Shown: positions 17,287-24,313 of the stretch, one piece after another
How positions within the stretch are numbered: the first letter of the stretch is position 1
How the letters are laid out: each line of letters starts with the position of its first letter
Assembly: GCF_014698335.1 (NCBI RefSeq)
Contig: NZ_JACJSV010000052.1
Coordinates: 1 to 33,726, forward strand
Direction of reading: 5' to 3'
DNA length: 33,726 nt
DNA from: Microcystis viridis FACHB-1342
GTDB lineage: Bacteria; Cyanobacteriota; Cyanobacteriia; Cyanobacteriales; Microcystaceae
Notes under the pieces: model-generated
Database searches by the model: none
The model's input: the letters and a program-made list of their open reading frames with translations, nothing else
Told to the model about the DNA's origin: nothing
Translations under genes and position numbers: made by a program

Positions 17287-17565
17287 TCATAAAAGACTAT
17301 GATCGTGTTTGTTGCGAAGTTGCTGAAGGGTTTTGCGATCGCTCTCTAGATCGACTTCATTGTAATGTAAATCGGCATCGTGGTTTTTCAAAAAAGCATC
17401 CACCACCCAACGAGAAGATAGACCTAAAATACTTCCGACCTCGGCACTGGTGATTTTTTCCGCTCGGTAGGCCTGCACCACCAAAGCCTCTAAAATTTCA
17501 CGGGTAAGATTATTGTAGTTGTAATGTTGAAGCAATTCATCGGGAATATCGATAGTAATTTTCAT
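17287..17565 (-). CDS. UPF0175 family small protein (antitoxin-like)
   Basis: A 92-residue protein. N-terminal MKITIDIPDELL, then LTREILEALVVQAYRAEKIT and a helix-turn-helix-like SAEVGSILGLSSRWVVDAFL: the standard UPF0175 arrangement. Many cyanobacterial members precede a PIN-domain (DUF3368) toxin and are treated as antitoxins. Here no PIN gene follows: downstream lies the palindromic repeat cluster. It is therefore an orphan antitoxin or a regulator on its own. Its ATG at 17565 is preceded by AGGAAGC. It is about 140 bp from the neighbouring small membrane protein, so probably separately transcribed. Confidence 0.85.
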   Translation of the reverse strand: MKITIDIPDELLQHYNYNNLTREILEALVVQAYRAEKITSAEVGSILGLSSRWVVDAFLKNHDADLHYNEVDLESDRKTLQQLRNKHDHSLL

Positions 17566-17708
17566 GATTTAGCTTCCTTTTTTTTGGGGGTTACTGATAA
17601 TGTTTATAGAACTTAGGTTGAGTTAAAGCATGAAACCCAACGCTTATTCTACACCTTCTCAACAGGATTTAGTATAACTTTTGGATATGGATAAAGCTGG
17701 CATTTCTA

Positions 17709-18017
17709 TTACTTCGCTTCAAATAATTTACAAATCTCTTTAATAGAAATATAGATACCGAGAACAGCACCTAGCAAAAGAGGGATTTGACTATCCGAAC
17801 CAAGGCATTTCTGAAAATTTTCATCGGTTAACACTTTATAGACGACCTTAACTAGGGTAAATGCAGTCCACAAAGTTAACCCAGAAACAAAAAGAATTTC
17901 TAGATAAGATTTATTGTTTCCCCGTCTTGGCTGTTTTTTTGTAACCAGTGCCACGCTTGCGGTAATGACCAAGGTTCCGATTAACAAAAGAAAGTTTTCA
18001 ATGTTAACAATCTTCAT
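17709..18017 (-). CDS. Three-helix small membrane protein, third gene of the TPR-CHAT operon
   Basis: About 102 residues from ATG 18017 (a TTG precedes it in frame). Three hydrophobic segments can be read: FLLLIGTLVITASVALV (about 8-25), LEILFVSGLTLWTAFTLVKVV (about 40-60) and IPLLLGAVLGIYISI (about 81-96), separated by short charged loops (KKQPRRGNNK, LTDENFQKCLGSD). No family recognised. It starts 7 bp after the stop of the 179-residue gene and shares the strand with the TPR-CHAT protease, so all three are probably co-transcribed and co-translated. Its size and topology would fit a membrane effector, a holin-like protein or a membrane partner, but that is inference. Confidence 0.65.
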   Translation of the reverse strand: MKIVNIENFLLLIGTLVITASVALVTKKQPRRGNNKSYLEILFVSGLTLWTAFTLVKVVYKVLTDENFQKCLGSDSQIPLLLGAVLGIYISIKEICKLFEAK

Positions 18018-18024
18018 CAAAAAT

Positions 18025-18564
18025 TTATGCTGATTTTGCTTTCCTAAAGGTAATATACCATCCGCAGCCCGCCGCTAATATCGCACCAATAACCGCACCG
18101 TAAACTCCCGCAATCGATCCCCCTAGGGCCGCACCTCCCACCGTTACCACCATCAGGCGATCGGCTTTATCCCAAAATCGAGGGGAATCAGCACCCTCGT
18201 GATCAAGGGGGGATCCAGCTAATTTTTGGGCAGTTTTTACCCAATCTTGGCTAGGAATAACATCATTAATAAATAGGGCCTCGAAATCTAAACTATCGGG
18301 AAAAATGACGCTTAAACTTTTGGCGCATTCTTGGTTAGCATAGGCTGCGTCTAATTCTTCGATCGCTTTTTTATAAGCTTTTTCTAGGGGGGGAAAATCC
18401 TTGACAAGTTGCCGCAATTGTGTTGCTGCCTGGGGTTGTTCTTCCCTTAATAATCGTTCAATTTCTTTGAGCGATCGCTGTAGATATTCTGGCAAGGGTT
18501 CAGTCTGCTGTGCGAGGGCGATTAGCAGCGCTTCAAGATCGATAATTGCTTTGGGGATTTCCAT
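18025..18564 (-). CDS. Coiled-helical protein with C-terminal glycine-rich membrane hairpin, second gene of the TPR-CHAT operon
   Basis: A 179-residue protein. Residues 1-95 are charged and helical (EYLQRSLKEIERLLREEQP, TQLRQLVKDFPPLEKAYKK), like a small alpha-helical adaptor. A linker around 100-135 (PSQDWVKTAQKLAGSPL, GADSPRFWDKADR) precedes a hydrophobic glycine/alanine-rich hairpin, MVVTVGGAALGGSIAG and AVIGAILAAGCGWYITF, before a basic tail FRKAKSA. Such hairpins are seen in pore-forming or membrane-inserting effectors (DUF456/Gly-zipper style). Its ATG lies 3 bp after the protease stop codon, implying coupled translation. I do not recognise a named family. It is a candidate substrate or effector of the CHAT protease. 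Confidence 0.68.
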   Translation of the reverse strand: MEIPKAIIDLEALLIALAQQTEPLPEYLQRSLKEIERLLREEQPQAATQLRQLVKDFPPLEKAYKKAIEELDAAYANQECAKSLSVIFPDSLDFEALFINDVIPSQDWVKTAQKLAGSPLDHEGADSPRFWDKADRLMVVTVGGAALGGSIAGVYGAVIGAILAAGCGWYITFRKAKSA

Positions 18565-18567
18565 AAG

Positions 18568-21500
18568 TTAGTCCTGTCCAGTCAGGGTATAGGCTGCCCA
18601 ATAGTAAGGATCACTGTATTCTGTTAGCTGATCTAGCCCTATTGTACTGCCTTCCTTTAAAATATTCGCCGCCCTCACCTCCAGTCGATCGACCCCTTCC
18701 CTTAGGTCGGGAAGTTGTCCAAGTTGCTCGATCCAGTTAGCTAGTTGCTGCCAAGTGATATTTTTTAACCAATTTTGTGTATTTTTCAGAGCTAGGGCCG
18801 GGGATTCACCCGCTAATAATCTTTGATAGAAGTTAATCATAAACCAAGCACTAGAAATCTCCTTCACCGGCCAGAGGGTACTGACCACATTAGTCGCACC
18901 CGCTGCCCGGAAAGCACTGACGAGGCCGACGTATTCGGTAGTAATGCCATCCTTACCGGTGAGAGCGGTTTCACAGGCAGCCAGACAGACGAGACGGTAA
19001 CTAGAGAGGTTGAGCTTGTTGATATCCCGGACAGTCAATAAACCATCACTAAGGGCGATCGCAGACTCCTGGGGACGAAAAGAGTCATAAAAGCCGTGAC
19101 CAGTGAAATGAAAGGTTTTATGGGCATTTTCGAGGGCTTTGCGGACGTTTTCCCGTGATGCCTTTTTCGGGCTAATTCTCTGGCTCGGTTGCAGGATATG
19201 GCTAATAATTGCTGATTCCAGTTGGGCGAAATCCATGGGTTTTTGTTCCGTTTTGGGGTCTTCGACGCTGAGGAGGGGAGAATAGGAGGAATCGCCGGAC
19301 TGGGGACGCAAACCGACCTGAGCAGAGGGGAGATAGGTGGCGGTGTATTTTTCGGGGAAGAGGGTATGTAGGGGGAAGCGGTGCAGATCCCGGTGGGGGA
19401 TGAGAATGAGGGAATCAACGGAAACCGGCAAAGGTTCGAGAATTTTATCGATCTGTAAAATCCGCTTTAATTGGGCAAAACGGCTGTTAAGTGACAATCT
19501 CCAGGGGTGATTTTGTTTATTCTCGGTTTCTTTTTTACTGGCATAGTCAAGGTATTGTTTATCCCATTCAGTTAACCAAGTCCGAAACTGTCGCGCTGGT
19601 TGACGGCGTTGTTCTGGCTCGACAATGACGGGATCAGCCTCTGGGGTGATAATAAAGGTGGTGAGATTGTCCTCGCTGAGATACCAGTAAATAATCGCCT
19701 TATTCGGACCTGTCAGGCTTTGGATAGTGGCATAATCGGGACTGGTGGGGTTTTCTTGCCAATTATCGAGAATCCAAGTCAAACAACGATTTTTATAAAA
19801 TTCTGCCTGTTCAATTGCGTCTAGGGGATGATTTTCCTCGATCAGTAAATCGATTTCTAGGTGACTAAAACTGCTGAATTTTGCCTCAAAAGCCGGTTTA
19901 TCCCGTTTCTGGGCGCGTAGTCGGGTGAAAAGGTGGCGCCCCTGTTGTTGATAGAATCGCGCTTCAGGGATTTCCTGTAGGGAAAGATGAGCGCGGATCA
20001 ATCCTTGCAGAATTTCTAAATGATCTTCCGGGAAGTCTTTTTCGCTGAGAATCGGTAAAGCGATTTGATAATGTCGGATCGCTTCGCGCCAATATGGACT
20101 AGCTTTCTCTTTATACTGGGAATGTTCCAGATAAGCTTCCCCTAGATAGCGATAAATTTGCCCCCACGGAGGCGATCCTTGAATGAGGTGGGGAAGTGCC
20201 TCCCGGAGGGCGAAAATATGGGGTTCTCGGTCATTAAGGGCTACTATCGGTTTACGGTAAATGAGAGCTTCTAGACTAGGAGTAGAAATACGATTTTTAC
20301 TCAGAGAACAAACGGCCCACCCTCGGCCGTACCAAGCTTCATGTAAATCGGGTTTAATTTCTAAAGCTCGATCAAAGGATGCGATCGCTTGTTCAAATCT
20401 GCCTAAATCAGCTAACGCAACCCCTCGGTTGTACCAAGCTTCATGGTCATCGGGTTTAATTTCTAAAGCTCGATCGTAGGATGCGATCGCTTCTTCAAAT
20501 CTGCCTAAATTCTTTAACGCAATCCCTCGGTTGTTCCAAGCTTGATGTAAATCGGGTTTAAATTCTAAAGCTCGATCGTAGGATGCGATCGCTTCTTCCA
20601 ATCTGCCTAAATCAGCTAACGCATTCCCTCGGTTGTTCCAAGCATAATAGTAATCGGGTTTAATTTCTAAAGCTCGATCGTAGGATGCGATCGCTTGTTC
20701 AAATCTGCCTAAATTAGCTAACGCAATCCCTCGGTTGTCCCAAGCTAGATGGAAATCGGGTTTAAATTCTAAAGCTCGATCATAGGATGCGATCGCTTCT
20801 GCCCATCTGCCTAAATCAGCTAACGCAACCCCTCGGTTGTTCCAAGCTAGATGGAAATCGGGTTTAAATTCTAAAGCTCGATCATAGGATGCGATCGCTT
20901 CTGCCCATCTGCCTAAATCAGCTAACGCAACCCCTCGGTTGTTCCAAGCTTCATGGTAATCGGGTTTAAATTCTAAAGCTCGATCGTAGGATGCGATCTC
21001 TTGTTCAAATCTGCCTAAATTACCTAACGCAACCCCTCGTTTGTACCAAGCTTGATGGTCATCGGGTTTAATTTCTAAAGCTCGATCGTAGGATGCGATC
21101 TCTTGTTCAAATCTGCCTAAATTACCTAACGCAACCCCTCGTTTGTACCAAGCTTGATGGTCATCGGGTTTAATTTCTAAAGCTCGATCGTAGGATGCGA
21201 TCTCTTGTTCAAATCTGCCTAAATTACCTAACGCAACCCCTCGTTTGTACCAAGCTTGATGGTCATCGGGTTTAATTTCTAAAGCTCGATCGTAGGATGC
21301 GATCGCGCCAATAAAATCCCCATTCATGTATTTCTGGTATCCTTGCTCAAACCAGAATGCGGCATCCTGAACCACTTCCGTTAAATCCGTCTCCTTTGGG
21401 CATAGATTTTCCTCCTCCACACTGGAAACATCCCTCACCGCGTCGCGTAACTGGAGGCTAATCCGTTGGGACACTTCCCCCAGATTTCCCGTCATCACCT

Positions 21501-21810
21501 TCCCTAAAGCCGCCAGATCTCGCCCTAAAGTTTGATAATCTTCTGGATACTGTAGCCATTCCTCGCTTTTGACCCCTAACCACCGCGCCAGCTTTTTATC
21601 GTCACAATGGCGACTGTATAGCCATCCCCGTAACCCGCCGGTAGTGGTTCCCGCCGCCACCTGCTCGAATAACCCCATCAATATCCCTTCATATTCCCCA
21701 TCGCTGGGTTCTGGAGGAGTATTTTTGACTTCTTTGGGGTTAATTGCCTTTGGACTGCCAATAAAGAGCGATTTTAGCCAATTCCAGAGCTTTTTTAGTA
21801 AGGATAGCAT
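18568..21810 (-). CDS. TPR-CHAT protease (caspase-like, HetF-associated)
   Basis: A 1080-residue protein. Residues 1-36 are basic/hydrophobic (LLKKLWNWLKSLFIGSP), an amphipathic helix that may touch membrane. Residues 37-130 form an unrecognised helical domain. Residues about 151-490 are ten tandem 34-residue TPRs, several identical. A second helical, TPR-like region follows, then from about 740 the CHAT domain: catalytic His905 in HFTGHGFYD and Cys946 in LAACETALTGKDG, with ATNVVSTLWPVKE after it, exactly as in caspase-fold CHAT proteases. It is expected to cleave protein targets on sensing a signal through the TPRs. It heads a tight operon with two small membrane proteins. Fragments of its first 110 bp are found twice upstream, beside DUF2887 genes. 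Confidence 0.93.
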   Translation of the reverse strand: MLSLLKKLWNWLKSLFIGSPKAINPKEVKNTPPEPSDGEYEGILMGLFEQVAAGTTTGGLRGWLYSRHCDDKKLARWLGVKSEEWLQYPEDYQTLGRDLAALGKVMTGNLGEVSQRISLQLRDAVRDVSSVEEENLCPKETDLTEVVQDAAFWFEQGYQKYMNGDFIGAIASYDRALEIKPDDHQAWYKRGVALGNLGRFEQEIASYDRALEIKPDDHQAWYKRGVALGNLGRFEQEIASYDRALEIKPDDHQAWYKRGVALGNLGRFEQEIASYDRALEFKPDYHEAWNNRGVALADLGRWAEAIASYDRALEFKPDFHLAWNNRGVALADLGRWAEAIASYDRALEFKPDFHLAWDNRGIALANLGRFEQAIASYDRALEIKPDYYYAWNNRGNALADLGRLEEAIASYDRALEFKPDLHQAWNNRGIALKNLGRFEEAIASYDRALEIKPDDHEAWYNRGVALADLGRFEQAIASFDRALEIKPDLHEAWYGRGWAVCSLSKNRISTPSLEALIYRKPIVALNDREPHIFALREALPHLIQGSPPWGQIYRYLGEAYLEHSQYKEKASPYWREAIRHYQIALPILSEKDFPEDHLEILQGLIRAHLSLQEIPEARFYQQQGRHLFTRLRAQKRDKPAFEAKFSSFSHLEIDLLIEENHPLDAIEQAEFYKNRCLTWILDNWQENPTSPDYATIQSLTGPNKAIIYWYLSEDNLTTFIITPEADPVIVEPEQRRQPARQFRTWLTEWDKQYLDYASKKETENKQNHPWRLSLNSRFAQLKRILQIDKILEPLPVSVDSLILIPHRDLHRFPLHTLFPEKYTATYLPSAQVGLRPQSGDSSYSPLLSVEDPKTEQKPMDFAQLESAIISHILQPSQRISPKKASRENVRKALENAHKTFHFTGHGFYDSFRPQESAIALSDGLLTVRDINKLNLSSYRLVCLAACETALTGKDGITTEYVGLVSAFRAAGATNVVSTLWPVKEISSAWFMINFYQRLLAGESPALALKNTQNWLKNITWQQLANWIEQLGQLPDLREGVDRLEVRAANILKEGSTIGLDQLTEYSDPYYWAAYTLTGQD
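20337..21360 (-). repeat. Ten-unit 102-bp TPR-coding tandem repeat
   Basis: The TPR array is nearly identical at DNA level: units 2, 3 and 4 have the same sequence over most of their length, and units 5 and 6 are a second identical pair. Most units carry a HIP1 octamer (GCGATCGC) at the same position, but units 2-4 share GCGATCTC instead (Ala to Glu in the IASY motif), which shows those three arose by recent local duplication. Confidence 0.9.
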
Positions 21811-21840
21811 CGAAGAAAGGGGGAAAGGAAGATAAGGAAA

Positions 21841-21890
21841 TTATATCTCTACTGCCGAAAGTCGTCCCTTTCGGGGTTCATACTCGTCCT
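21841..21890 (-). pseudogene. Relic of the 3' end of the 103-residue gene
   Basis: About 50 bp matching the end of the gene at 23999: here it reads DEYEPRKGRLSAVEI then stop, against DEFEPVEGRLSPVEI in the intact gene. The following 30 bp up to the TPR-CHAT start (GGAAAGGAAGATAAGGAAAT type leader) also match 23969-23998. It shows that the ancestral order was the 103-residue gene directly followed by the TPR-CHAT gene. Confidence 0.8.
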
Positions 21891-21927
21891 AAAAGGGGAA
21901 ATCAGCAATCAAACTTCTGAAAATACC

Positions 21928-22836
21928 CTAGCGATCGCTCTCTCCCAGCGAGCGAGCCACTTCTAAGACCTGTTCAAGAGATAATCCCAGAGAAGCGGCG
22001 ATTTCTTGGGGATTAACCCCCGCTCGCAATAATAAGGGAATAGAAGCTAATTTTCCGATGATTTCCCCTTCTTGACGACCTTCTTGACGACCTTCTTGAC
22101 GACCTTCTTGGCGACCTTCTTGGCGACCTTCTTGGCGACCTTCTTGACGACCTTCTTGACGACCTTCTTGGCGACCTTCTTGACGACCTTCCTCTAGGGC
22201 CTCCTGAAACACACGCGTCTGTCTTAACTCGCTTAAACTAAACATAGCTTCTATCTCCTTTCGAGTAATCTGCGGCAACTTGTAAATCAAAATCGTCTCT
22301 ATCAATTCTAAAAGTTCCTGTGGGCGATTTTCTACCCCCGTTTCCCTCACTCGCACGATTAACTCCCTTCCCCGGTTGATCACTTGCGCTTCGGGTAAGC
22401 TTACTAACTCTAGCGTCGCTAATCCGAGCGAATCTGGTGGAATATCAGCTAATTCCTCGAGATAAATCCTTTGTACTCTTGTTTCTTGTAATAGCTCTCT
22501 ATATCGCTCTATATTCTCCTTTTCCACCCTTCGATTCGGATAGATCACCACCCCGCGCCAATTATTTTTTAACTGCGTCTGTTTGAGATAGAGAAAAATT
22601 TCGGCGAAAAAACGCGCATAAAACTCCGGATCATTCTGAAACTGAACTTCGGTAAAATAAATTGGTAAATCTTCCCGTTCTGGTAGAAAGACTCCATCGA
22701 TGCGAAAAGATAGTTGTTTCACCTCTACGGAGGAAAATCGATAGAAATTGGCTAATTCCCTGGGAAAGTCGATTAACTCAAACAGAAGATCGGGAAAGGT
22801 TTGAAAAAGTCGGTAGAAAATCGTGTCGGTTTTCAT
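21928..22836 (-). CDS. DUF2887 (Rpn-like PD-(D/E)XK) protein, copy 1
   Basis: A 302-residue protein. The start MKTDTIFYRLFQTFPDLLFEL is typical of cyanobacterial DUF2887, an Rpn/PD-(D/E)XK nuclease-like family. The catalytic pattern is visible as FRIDGVF with D47 and IYFTEVQFQ with E63 and Q65. Residues up to about 210 form the conserved domain. It is followed by ten RQEG units (a 12-bp tandem repeat, 22069-22188) and a C-terminal helical domain, IIGKLASIPLLLRAGVNPQEI. Family members are variously described as recombination-promoting nucleases or transposase-like proteins; activity here is unproven. Nearly identical to the neighbouring copy. Confidence 0.88.
   Translation of the reverse strand: MKTDTIFYRLFQTFPDLLFELIDFPRELANFYRFSSVEVKQLSFRIDGVFLPEREDLPIYFTEVQFQNDPEFYARFFAEIFLYLKQTQLKNNWRGVVIYPNRRVEKENIERYRELLQETRVQRIYLEELADIPPDSLGLATLELVSLPEAQVINRGRELIVRVRETGVENRPQELLELIETILIYKLPQITRKEIEAMFSLSELRQTRVFQEALEEGRQEGRQEGRQEGRQEGRQEGRQEGRQEGRQEGRQEGRQEGEIIGKLASIPLLLRAGVNPQEIAASLGLSLEQVLEVARSLGESDR
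22069..22188 (-). repeat. RQEG-coding 12-bp tandem repeat, 10 units
   Basis: Ten units of CTTCTTGACGAC / CTTCTTGGCGAC on the plus strand, encoding RQEG. The units are pure 12-mers with only an A/G difference, so the reading frame is kept whatever the copy number. Confidence 0.95.
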
Positions 22837-22861
22837 GAGTTCGGTCTATCCCTCTGGTGCG

Positions 22862-22960
22862 TCGCTGGCTTCTGGAGGAGTATTTTTGACTTTTTTGGGG
22901 TTAATTGCCTTCAGACTGCCAATAAAGAGCGATTTTAGCCAATTCCATCGCTTTTTTAGT
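22862..22960 (-). pseudogene. Fragment of the TPR-CHAT gene 5' end (relic 1)
   Basis: Matches 21701-21799 in the TPR-CHAT gene (encoding KRWNWLKSLFIGSLKAINP and VKNTPPEASD) but lacks the start codon: the homology stops at CTTTTTTAGT, joined directly to the end of the second DUF2887 unit. It lies just upstream of DUF2887 copy 1. Confidence 0.85.
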
Positions 22961-22972
22961 TCTGAAAATACC

Positions 22973-23833
22973 CTAGCGCTCGCTCTCTCCCGGCGAGCGA
23001 GCCACTTCTAAGACCTGTTCGAGAGATAATCCCAGAGAAGCGGCGATTTCCTTGGGATTAACCCCCGCTCGCAATAATAAGGGAACAGAAGCCAATTTTC
23101 CGATGATTTCCCCTTCTTGGCGACCTTCTTGACGACCTTCTTGGCGACCTTCTTGACGACCTTCTTGGCGACCTTCTTGACGACCTTCCTCTAGGGCCTC
23201 CTGAAACACACGCGTCTGTCTTAACTCGCTTAAACTAAACATAGCTTCTATCTCCTTTCGAGTAATCTGCGGCAACTTGTAAATCAAAATCGTCTCTATC
23301 AATTCTAAAAGTTCCTGTGGGCGATTTTCTACCCCCGTTTCCCTCACTCGCACGATTAACTCCCTTCCCCGGTTGATCACTTGCGCTTCGGGTAAGCTTA
23401 CTAACTCTAGCGTCGCTAATCCGAGCGAATCTGGTGGAATATCAGCTAATTCCTCGAGATAAATCCTTTGTACTCTTGTTTCTTGTAATAGCTCTCTATA
23501 TCGCTCTATATTCTCCTTTTCCACCCTTCGATTCGGATAGATCACCACCCCGCGCCAATTATTTTTTAACTGCGTCTGTTTGAGATAGAGAAAAATTTCG
23601 GCGAAAAAACGCGCATAAAACTCCGGATCATTCTGAAACTGAACTTCGGTAAAATAAATTGGTAAATCTTGCCGTTCTGGTAGAAAGACTCCATCGATGC
23701 GAAAAGATAGTTGTTTCACCTCTACGGAGGAAAATCGATAGAAATTGGCTAATTCCCTGGGAAAGTCGATTAACTCAAACAGAAGATCGGGAAAGGTTTG
23801 AAAAAGTCGGTAGAAAATCGTGTCGGTTTTCAT
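22973..23833 (-). CDS. DUF2887 (Rpn-like PD-(D/E)XK) protein, copy 2
   Basis: A 286-residue protein, almost identical to copy 1. Over the first 210 residues I see one change (RQDLP for REDLP). It keeps D47, E63 and Q65. It has six RQEG units rather than ten (23114-23185), which accounts exactly for the 16-residue difference, and a few substitutions near the C-terminus (VNPKEI for VNPQEI; SPGESER for SLGESDR). The two copies sit in a direct tandem duplication with a repeat distance of 1045 bp. A 41-codon mini-frame derived from the TPR-CHAT 5' end stops 9 bp before its start. Confidence 0.88.
   Translation of the reverse strand: MKTDTIFYRLFQTFPDLLFELIDFPRELANFYRFSSVEVKQLSFRIDGVFLPERQDLPIYFTEVQFQNDPEFYARFFAEIFLYLKQTQLKNNWRGVVIYPNRRVEKENIERYRELLQETRVQRIYLEELADIPPDSLGLATLELVSLPEAQVINRGRELIVRVRETGVENRPQELLELIETILIYKLPQITRKEIEAMFSLSELRQTRVFQEALEEGRQEGRQEGRQEGRQEGRQEGRQEGEIIGKLASVPLLLRAGVNPKEIAASLGLSLEQVLEVARSPGESER
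23114..23185 (-). repeat. RQEG-coding 12-bp tandem repeat, 6 units
   Basis: Six units of the same 12-mer as in copy 1. The plus strand alternates CTTGGCGAC and CTTGACGAC units. Confidence 0.95.
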
Positions 23834-23842
23834 GAGTTCGGT

Positions 23843-23968
23843 CTATCCCTCTGGTGCGTCGCTGGCTTCTGGAGGAGTATTTTTGACTTTTTTGGGGTTA
23901 ATTGCCTTCAGACTGCCAATAAAGAGCGATTTTAGCCAATTCCATCGCTTTTTTAGTAAGGATAGCAT
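23843..23968 (-). pseudogene. 41-codon mini-ORF from the TPR-CHAT 5' end (relic 2)
   Basis: An intact short frame with the original ATG (23968): MLSLLKKRWNWLKSLFIGS, then KAINPKKVKNTPPEASD, ending APEG and a stop at 23843. It keeps the start and about 36 residues of the TPR-CHAT N-terminus, then diverges. It retains the amphipathic basic helix. It stops 9 bp before DUF2887 copy 2. Most likely a truncation relic, although it could still be translated. Confidence 0.75.
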
Positions 23969-23998
23969 CGAAGAAAAGCGGAAAGGAAGATAAGGAAA

Positions 23999-24307
23999 TT
24001 ATATCTCTACTGGCGAAAGTCGTCCCTCTACCGGTTCAAATTCGTCCTCTAGTAGCCAATTTTCCGCTTCCTCGTAACTCGCACCGGTAAATACCACCTG
24101 ATAACCCTCAGAGGGATCGTACACGCGATAGTTTCCTGAAGATTCAGCCAGTAAAAGCAAGATATAGGGAGGAGATAGCAGCGGATCGATCCAAACCTCG
24201 GCAAAATTCCAATTATTATCAGCTAGGTTGGCTGCAGGGGATAACGTCCTAGGGGTTTTCTGCATCGATCTAATTTTTTCTAGAATGGGGAGAAAAGTAA
24301 TTGCCAT
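23999..24307 (-). CDS. Hypothetical protein, about 102 residues
   Basis: ATG at 24307 (a TTG precedes it in frame). The protein has no signal peptide. The recognisable part is NNWNFAEVWIDPLLSPPYILLLLAESSGNYRVYDPSEGYQ, read here as two pieces: WNFAEVWIDPLLSPPYILLL and SSGNYRVYDPSEGYQVVF, followed by SYEEAENWLLEDEFEPVEG. The WxLxxDE-like end resembles small cyanobacterial proteins of unknown function. Its 3' end is duplicated in front of the TPR-CHAT gene. Its start is 6 bp from that of the divergent ATPase gene, so a shorter start (for example MQKTPRTL at 24262) is possible. Confidence 0.6.
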   Translation of the reverse strand: MAITFLPILEKIRSMQKTPRTLSPAANLADNNWNFAEVWIDPLLSPPYILLLLAESSGNYRVYDPSEGYQVVFTGASYEEAENWLLEDEFEPVEGRLSPVEI

Positions 24308-24313
24308 CAATCC

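Noticed and set aside
22069-22188. Possible CRISPR or MITE in the 12-bp repeats
   Set aside because: No spacers; the repeats are an in-frame RQEG coding tract.
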